A stretch of 64,000 nt of DNA from Leptobrachium leishanense. Lineage: Eukaryota; Chordata; Amphibia; Anura; Megophryidae. The notes under the pieces are model-generated. The model saw nothing but the letters and a program-made list of their open reading frames with translations, was not told the DNA's origin and ran no database searches. This document shows positions 59,234 to 64,000 of the stretch, one piece after another (within the stretch, counting starts at the first letter, position 1; every line of letters starts with the position of its first letter). Where the stretch lies: NCBI GenBank assembly GCA_009667805.1, contig CM019071.1:48371593-48435592 (forward strand). Direction: 5' to 3'. The translations under genes were made by a program, and so were the position numbers.

Positions 59234-59335
59234 CTATGCTGCTAAACAACCCAGCCTATGCGCTCCTCCTCTCCACCTACAACCGGCCAATCACAGAGCC
59301 CAGTGGCGTGCAAGTTAAGCCACTCAACTGCCAGG
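59234..59335 (+). CDS. ddr1: DDR1 exon: NPxY juxtamembrane cassette
   Basis: It encodes MLLNNPAYALLLSTYNRPIT and EPSGVQVKPLNCQ. NNPAY matches the LLSNPAY motif that in human DDR1 binds the Shc PTB domain when phosphorylated. Phase 1 at both ends and 102 bases long, so skipping it keeps the frame; in mammals the equivalent exon separates the DDR1a and DDR1b isoforms. Skipping in this species is inference. Confidence 0.94.
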
Positions 59336-59499
59336 GTAAGAGGGCGGCCATATTGGAGCTGGCCATCTCTTCCATCGGCTCCACTCTCTCTCCCTCTCTC
59401 TATCTATGACCGGGGAGGTCCAGGCCTCTCGTCTCTGTCATTTCTGTCCTGGCTTGATCATCATAAAGTCTCAGACGTATTCCTCCCAGCAGCACTCTC

Positions 59500-59645
59500 T
59501 GCGTGCACTGATAGCTCAGTTGGTTAGTGTGCGAACTGCACTGTCTGCTCGGGCCTGAGAGCTGCCACTTGCATTCCTGGTTACGATAGCATTGATGCCA
59601 CAGGACATGTGGGTCCCCTCCAGGCAGTGGAGACCCCTGGCACAT
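59500..59645 (+). mobile_element. tRNA-derived SINE fragment
   Basis: GCACTGATAGCTCAGTTGGTTAGTG (positions 59506-59530) is a good RNA polymerase III A-box and tRNA 5' region. The B-box region is degenerate and no cloverleaf could be completed, so it is a SINE head or tRNA pseudogene rather than a working tRNA gene. Confidence 0.5.
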
Positions 59646-59679
59646 ATTTTGTGGGATATATATTATATTTTATATTAAA

Positions 59680-61750
59680 GCTGAGGAACAGGTCAGTGAG
59701 AACGAGTTATATTTTATATTAAAGCTGAGGAGTGGGTCAGTGAGATCAAGTTATATTAAAGCTGAGGAACTGGTCAGTGAGATCGAGTTATATTTTATTT
59801 TAAAGCTGAGGAACGGGTCAGTAAGATCGAGTTATATTTTATATTCGAGCTGAGGAACGGGTCAGTGAGATCGAGTTATATTAAAGCTGAGGAACGGGTC
59901 AGTGAGATCGAGTTATATTAAAGCTGAGGAACGGGTCAGTGGATCGAGTTATATTAAAGCTGAGGAACGGGTCAGTGAGATCGAGTTATTTTAAAGCTGA
60001 GGAACGGATCAGTGAGATCGAGTTATATTAAAGCTGAGGAACGGGTCAGTGTGATCGAGTTATATTAGTGCTGAGGAACGGGTCAGTGAGATCGAGTTAT
60101 ATTAAAGCTGAGGAACGGGTCAGTGAGATCGAGTTATATTAAAGCTGAGGAATGGGTCAGTGAGATCAAGTTATATTAGTGCTGAGGAACGGGTCAGTGA
60201 GATCGAGTTATATTAAAGCTGAGGAACGGGTCAGTGAGATCGAGTAATATTAAAGCTGAAGAGCGGGTCAGTGAGATCGAGTTATATTAAAGCTGAGGAG
60301 CGGGTCAGTGAGATCGAGTTATATTAAAGCTGAGGAACGGGTCAGTGAGATCGAGATATATTAAAGCTGAAGAGCGGGTCAGTGAGATCGAGTTATATTA
60401 AAGCTGAGGAGCGGGTCAGTGAGATCGAGTTATATTAAAGCTGAGGAACGGGTCAGTGAGATCGAGATATATTAAAGCTGAGGAACGGGTCAGTGAGATC
60501 GAGTTATATTAGAGCTGAGGAACGGGTCAGTGAGATCGAGTTATATTAAAGCTGAGGAGCAGGTCAGTGTGATCGAGTTATTCTAAAGCTGAGGCACGGG
60601 TCAGTGAGATCGAGTTATATTAAAGCTGAGGAATGGGTCAGTGAGATCGAGTTATATTAGTGCTGAGGAACGGGTCAGTGAGATCGAGTTATATTAGTGC
60701 TGAGGAACGGGTCAGTGAGATCGAGTTATATTAAAGCTGAGGAACAGGTCAGTGAGATCGAGTTATATTAAAGCTGAGGAGCAGGTCAGTGTGATCGAGT
60801 TATTTTAAAGCTGAGGAACGGGTCAGTGAGATCGAGTTATATTAAAGCTGAGGAACGGGTCAGTGGATCGAGTTATATTAAAGCTGAGGAGCAGGTCAGT
60901 GTGATCGAGTTATTTTAAAGCTGAGGAACAGGTCAGTGGATCGAGTTATATTAAAGCTGAGGAGCGGGTCAGTGAGATCGAGTTATTTTAAAGCTGAGGA
61001 ACGGGTCAGTGAGATCGAGTTATATTAGAGCTGAGGAACGGGTCAGTGAGATCGAGTTATATTAAAGCCGAGGAGCAGGTCAGTGTGATCGAGTTATTTT
61101 AAAGCTGAGGAACGGGTCAGTGTGATCGAGTTATTTTAAAGCTGAGGAACGGGTCAGTGGATTGAGTTATATTAAAGCTGAGGAGCGGGTCAGTGAGATC
61201 GAGTTATTTTAAAGCTGAGGAACGGGTCAGTGTGATCGAGTTATTTTAAAGCTGAGGAACGGGTCAGTGAGATCGAGTTATATTAGTGCTGAGGAACGGG
61301 TCAGTGAGATCGAGTTATATTAAAGCTGAGGAGCGGGTCAGTGAGATCGAGTTATATGAAAGCTGAGGAACAGGTCAGTGAGATCGAGTTATATTAAAGC
61401 TGAGGAACGGGTCAGTGAGATCGAGTTATATGAAAGCTGAGGAACAGGTCAGTGAGATCGAGTTATATTAAAGCTGAGGAACGGGTCAGTGAGATCGAGT
61501 TATATGAAAGCTGAGGAACAGGTCAGTGAGATCGAGTTATATTAAAGCTGAGGAACGGGTCAGTGGATCGAGTTATATTAAAGCTGAGGAACGGGTCAGT
61601 GAGATCGAGTTATATGAAAGCTGAGGAGCGGGTCAGTGAGATCGAGTTATATTAACCCCTTAAGGGCCAATGACGGAACTGTTACGTCATAAATGCACTG
61701 ACTTTAAAGACCCCCGGTCCTTAAGGGGTTAAAGCTGAGGAACGGGTCAG
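59680..61750 (+). repeat. 37-bp minisatellite in DDR1 intron
   Basis: About fifty-five copies of AGATCGAGTTATATTAAAGC then TGAGGAACGGGTCAGTG, 37 bp. Variants (AGTGCTGAGG, TTTTAAAGC, GAACAGG, and a shorter form lacking GAGA) are interspersed. It is interrupted once, by a 73-bp TTAA element at 61656. Confidence 0.95.
61656..61728. mobile_element. 73-bp TTAA-target micro-MITE
   Basis: CCCCTTAAGGGCC at the left and GGTCCTTAAGGGG at the right are inverted repeats (12 of 13). TTAA flanks it at 61652-61655 and 61729-61732. It sits exactly at the TTAA of a 37-bp unit (GTTATATTAAAGCTGAGG in neighbours). TTAA targeting and CCCC-type ends fit a piggyBac-derived non-autonomous element. Confidence 0.9.
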
Positions 61751-61919
61751 TGAGATCATTTAATTTCTACAAACTGAACCAAAAACACGGGAAATAATGG
61801 TCCCGGGCCAGATAAATATCACCTATCACTGTATACGGCATAGGCTGTGCTGAATGGGAGCTAACACATAACCCGAACTTACAGAATCTGGGGGTTTACA
61901 GTGTCTGTCCCATGTCAGT

Positions 61920-62590
61920 CTATATATAATATATGTATGTCTGTCCCATGACAGTATATATACGTCCCATGTACATTTTTCTTATTTCAGTATATTTTTA
62001 TATATTTCTACGTCCCATGTCCGTATGTTTGTATGCCCCATGTCAGTGTGTAAGTGTGTGTGTATATATATATATATGTACAACCCGTGTCAGTATATAT
62101 AGGTGTGTGTGTGTGTGTGTATATCTATATATGTATATCCCATGTCAGTGTATATGTATGTCCCACGTCTATGTATATCCCATGCCAGTATATATGTACA
62201 TCCCATCTCAATGTACTGTATATACGTATGTCCCATGTCAGTATATATGTACATCCCATGTCAATGTATATACATATGTCCCATGCCAGTATATATCTAC
62301 ATCCCATGTCAGTATATACGTACATCCCATGTCAATGTATATACATATGTCCCATGCCAGTATATATCTACATCCCATGTCAGTATATATGTACGTCCGT
62401 CAGTGTATATACATATGTCCCATGTCAGTATATATCTACATCCCATGTCAGTATATATGTACGTCCCATGTCAGTGTATATACATATGTCCCATGCCAGT
62501 ATATATCTACATCCCATGTCAGTATATATGTACATCCCATGTCAGTATATATGGACGTCCCATGTCAGTATGTAAATACATGTTACACAA
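61920..62590 (+). repeat. CCCATGTCAGTATATATGTA repeat in DDR1 intron
   Basis: Alternating units CATCCCATGTCAGTATATAT and GTACATCCCATGTCAATG, with (GT)n runs near 62050 and 62105. The long frames rich in CQYI- and SHVS-type words are artefacts. It ends 70 bp before the next exon. Confidence 0.9.
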
Positions 62591-62661
62591 TATTTAATTC
62601 AGCCTTTTGCTCACGTTTTGTTTCTTTGACCCCCCCCCTCTTTCCCTTCCCTTGCCTCCAG

Positions 62662-62894
62662 AAGGGGGTTACAGGGAGCTGGAGTCCCCCAAGCTTCCCA
62701 TCGTCTGCCCCCCCAGCGTCCCACACTATGCCGAAGCGGACATCGTCACTCTTCAAGGAGTAACGGGGAGTACCACGTATGCCGTACCGGCGCTCACCGC
62801 CGACTCCCTCACGTCTAAAGAGCTGCCTCTGAGCAAGTTCCCGCGGGGGCATCTCCTCTTCAAAGAGAAGCTGGGCGAGGGGCAGTTTGGAGAG
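62662..62894 (+). CDS. ddr1: DDR1 exon: juxtamembrane region 2 and start of kinase
   Basis: It encodes [49 protein letters not shown] and [17 protein letters not shown]. [23 protein letters not shown] is a DDR1 hallmark, and GEGQFGE is the glycine-rich ATP loop (about 646-652). Acceptor TTGCCTCCAG, donor GTAACG; phase 0 out. Confidence 0.97.
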
Positions 62895-62974
62895 GTAACG
62901 TCCTGTCACCACAGGTCCGCGTCCAGGTCCTTATCATTCTCTGATACCCAGACGCCATTTTTTTATTATCCTAG

Positions 62975-63102
62975 GTCCATCTGTGTGAGGTGATGAACCC
63001 ACAAGAACTACCTGCTCTCCAGTTCCCCTTCAACATGCGCAAGGGGCGGAGCCTGCTCGTGGCTGTGAAGTTGCTACGGTCCGACGCCAATAAAAATGCC
63101 AG
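62975..63102 (+). CDS. ddr1: DDR1 exon: kinase N-lobe
   Basis: It encodes [35 protein letters not shown] and KNAR. The lysine of VAVK (residue 684) is the ATP-anchoring lysine. Follows an 80-bp intron; phase 2 out. Confidence 0.97.
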
Positions 63103-63243
63103 GTAAAGGGATTGACGGAGCCGGCGTCAAGCTCCTTTTCATTGCTCGCTCTTCTCTGTGGAGTCACGAGTCCTTTTCTCCATTTTTAATTAATTTTTTG
63201 TCTTTCCTTCCTCTTCTGCTGTCCGCCCCGACGAAACATGCAG

Positions 63244-63450
63244 GAACGACTTCCTGAAAGAGCTGAAGATCCTGTCCCGGCTGAGCGACCCTCACATCAT
63301 TCGACTCCTGGGGGCCTGCCTGGATGAAGACCCCCTGTGCATGATCACAGAATACATGGAGAACGGAGATCTCAACCAGTTCCTGAGCGCCCACCAGCTG
63401 GGAGAAGAGGACGAAAGTCCAGAAGGACGCCTAGGTCCACCATGCATCAG
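63244..63450 (+). CDS. ddr1: DDR1 exon: kinase N-lobe end, hinge and insert
   Basis: It encodes [40 protein letters not shown] and [19 protein letters not shown]. The E of LKELK is the expected helix-C glutamate, and [15 protein letters not shown] is the hinge. An acidic insert ([14 protein letters not shown]) follows, shorter than but placed as in mammals. Confidence 0.97.
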
Positions 63451-63696
63451 GTCAGGAGACTTCCAGGTGCCCTCCTGTCTTGCATTGCCTCTTCTGCTCA
63501 GCCACCCTTCAATGATCCCACTGCTTTTATTGGTCCAGATGGGTCAAATGTCCTCTGTTTTGTTTCTCCTTAAATCCGGCCCTGGGCACGCTTAGGATGG
63601 TCACTGTGCATGCCAGCCATTGCCCACCTCCCACTATCAACGCGACTTAACCCCCTCAACCCCGCCTGTTACACCGTGCCTCTTACTCTTTTGTAG
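63451..63696 (+). other. DDR1 intron with a possible hAT-end fragment
   Basis: TTAAATCCGGCCCTG near 63570-63584 resembles the right end of the hAT element at 58389. No matching left end or target duplication was found. Confidence 0.3.
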
Positions 63697-63931
63697 CTAC
63701 GCCAGCCTCCTCCAGGTTGCACTGCAGATCTGCTCCGGCATGAAATACCTCTCGTCTCTCAATTTCGTGCACCGTGACCTCGCCTCCAGAAACTGTCTGG
63801 TGGGGGAGAACCTTACTATCAAAATCGCCGATTTCGGGATGAGCCGCAACCTGTACGCCGGAGATTACTATCGTATACAAGGCCGGGCCGTGCTGCCCAT
63901 CAGGTGGATGGCATGGGAGTGCATACTCATG
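63697..63931 (+). CDS. ddr1: DDR1 exon: catalytic and activation loops
   Basis: It encodes [59 protein letters not shown] and [14 protein letters not shown]. Catalytic aspartate D791 (HRDLASRN), DFG D809, activation-loop tyrosines Y817, Y821 and Y822, and WMAWE at 834-838 are all present, so the kinase looks active so far. The donor is GTGAGT at 63932. The next exon would start at the GKFTT region, beyond the window. Confidence 0.97.
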
Positions 63932-64000
63932 GTGAGTACCATACTCATGATGAGTACCGTGCACGCATTAGTAAGAATCAAACTGATGGAATGGGGCACG

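Noticed and set aside
59506..59580. A functional tRNA gene
   Set aside because: A good A-box is present, but the B-box is degenerate and the stems do not close; a SINE head or pseudogene is more likely.
61933..62763. A 276-codon frame running into the DDR1 kinase-start exon
   Set aside because: It reads the CCCATGTCAGTATATA repeat and enters the exon in the wrong frame. The exon's real frame is fixed by phase and homology.

Overview
The window is vertebrate nuclear DNA, most likely from an amphibian with a large, transposon-rich genome (probably a frog). Two things suggest this. It holds a split tyrosine-kinase gene with canonical GT-AG introns, and its intergenic and intronic DNA is dense with Tc1/mariner, hAT-like, TTAA-target and Harbinger-like DNA transposons, CR1-like LINEs, tRNA-derived SINEs and minisatellites. 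The species is an inference; no marker in the window fixes it.

Only one cellular gene can be supported: DDR1, the discoidin domain receptor tyrosine kinase, on the + strand. It runs from the first coding exon (38885-39011) past the end of the window. Fifteen coding exons join in frame and give the first 842 residues: signal peptide, discoidin domain, discoidin-like domain, extracellular linker, one transmembrane helix, a long juxtamembrane region with an NPxY cassette exon, and the kinase domain up to the WMAWE motif. The last part of the kinase domain lies outside the window. The promoter and non-coding first exon(s) are not proven; a GC-rich stretch at about 36.29-37.15 kb with a good donor site at 36865 is a candidate.

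Layout. 1-5.5 kb: a 41-bp minisatellite, three MITEs, and a Tc1 copy inserted in a TAGATA microsatellite. 5.5-9.4 kb: a purine-rich stretch, a degenerate ~46-bp repeat and a second 41-bp array. 9.4-15.5 kb: a degenerate TTTTCC/CACA array split by a LINE, which is itself split by a hAT-like MITE, plus another MITE. 15.5-19.3 kb: a 62-bp repeat with a 186-bp higher-order period, then the largest 41-bp array and its 34-bp derivative. 19.5-25.7 kb: MITEs, a four-level nested transposon cluster and a second Tc1 family. 26-36.3 kb: microsatellites, three further minisatellites (28/29-, 42- and 41-bp, the last in reversed orientation) and a truncated Tc1 copy. 36.3-38.9 kb: GC-rich candidate promoter and a 25-bp repeat. 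38.9-64 kb: DDR1, whose introns carry three abutting MITEs, two hAT-like MITEs, an intact Tc1/mariner transposase gene, a SINE, a Tc1 copy, a hAT element with a nested TTAA element, and a 37-bp array containing a 73-bp TTAA element.

Nothing here looks like an undescribed multi-gene system. The most informative content is the transposon record: many insertions have exact target-site duplications, several are nested so their order can be read, one MITE carries a core shared with a different MITE family, and one transposase frame is still fully open.
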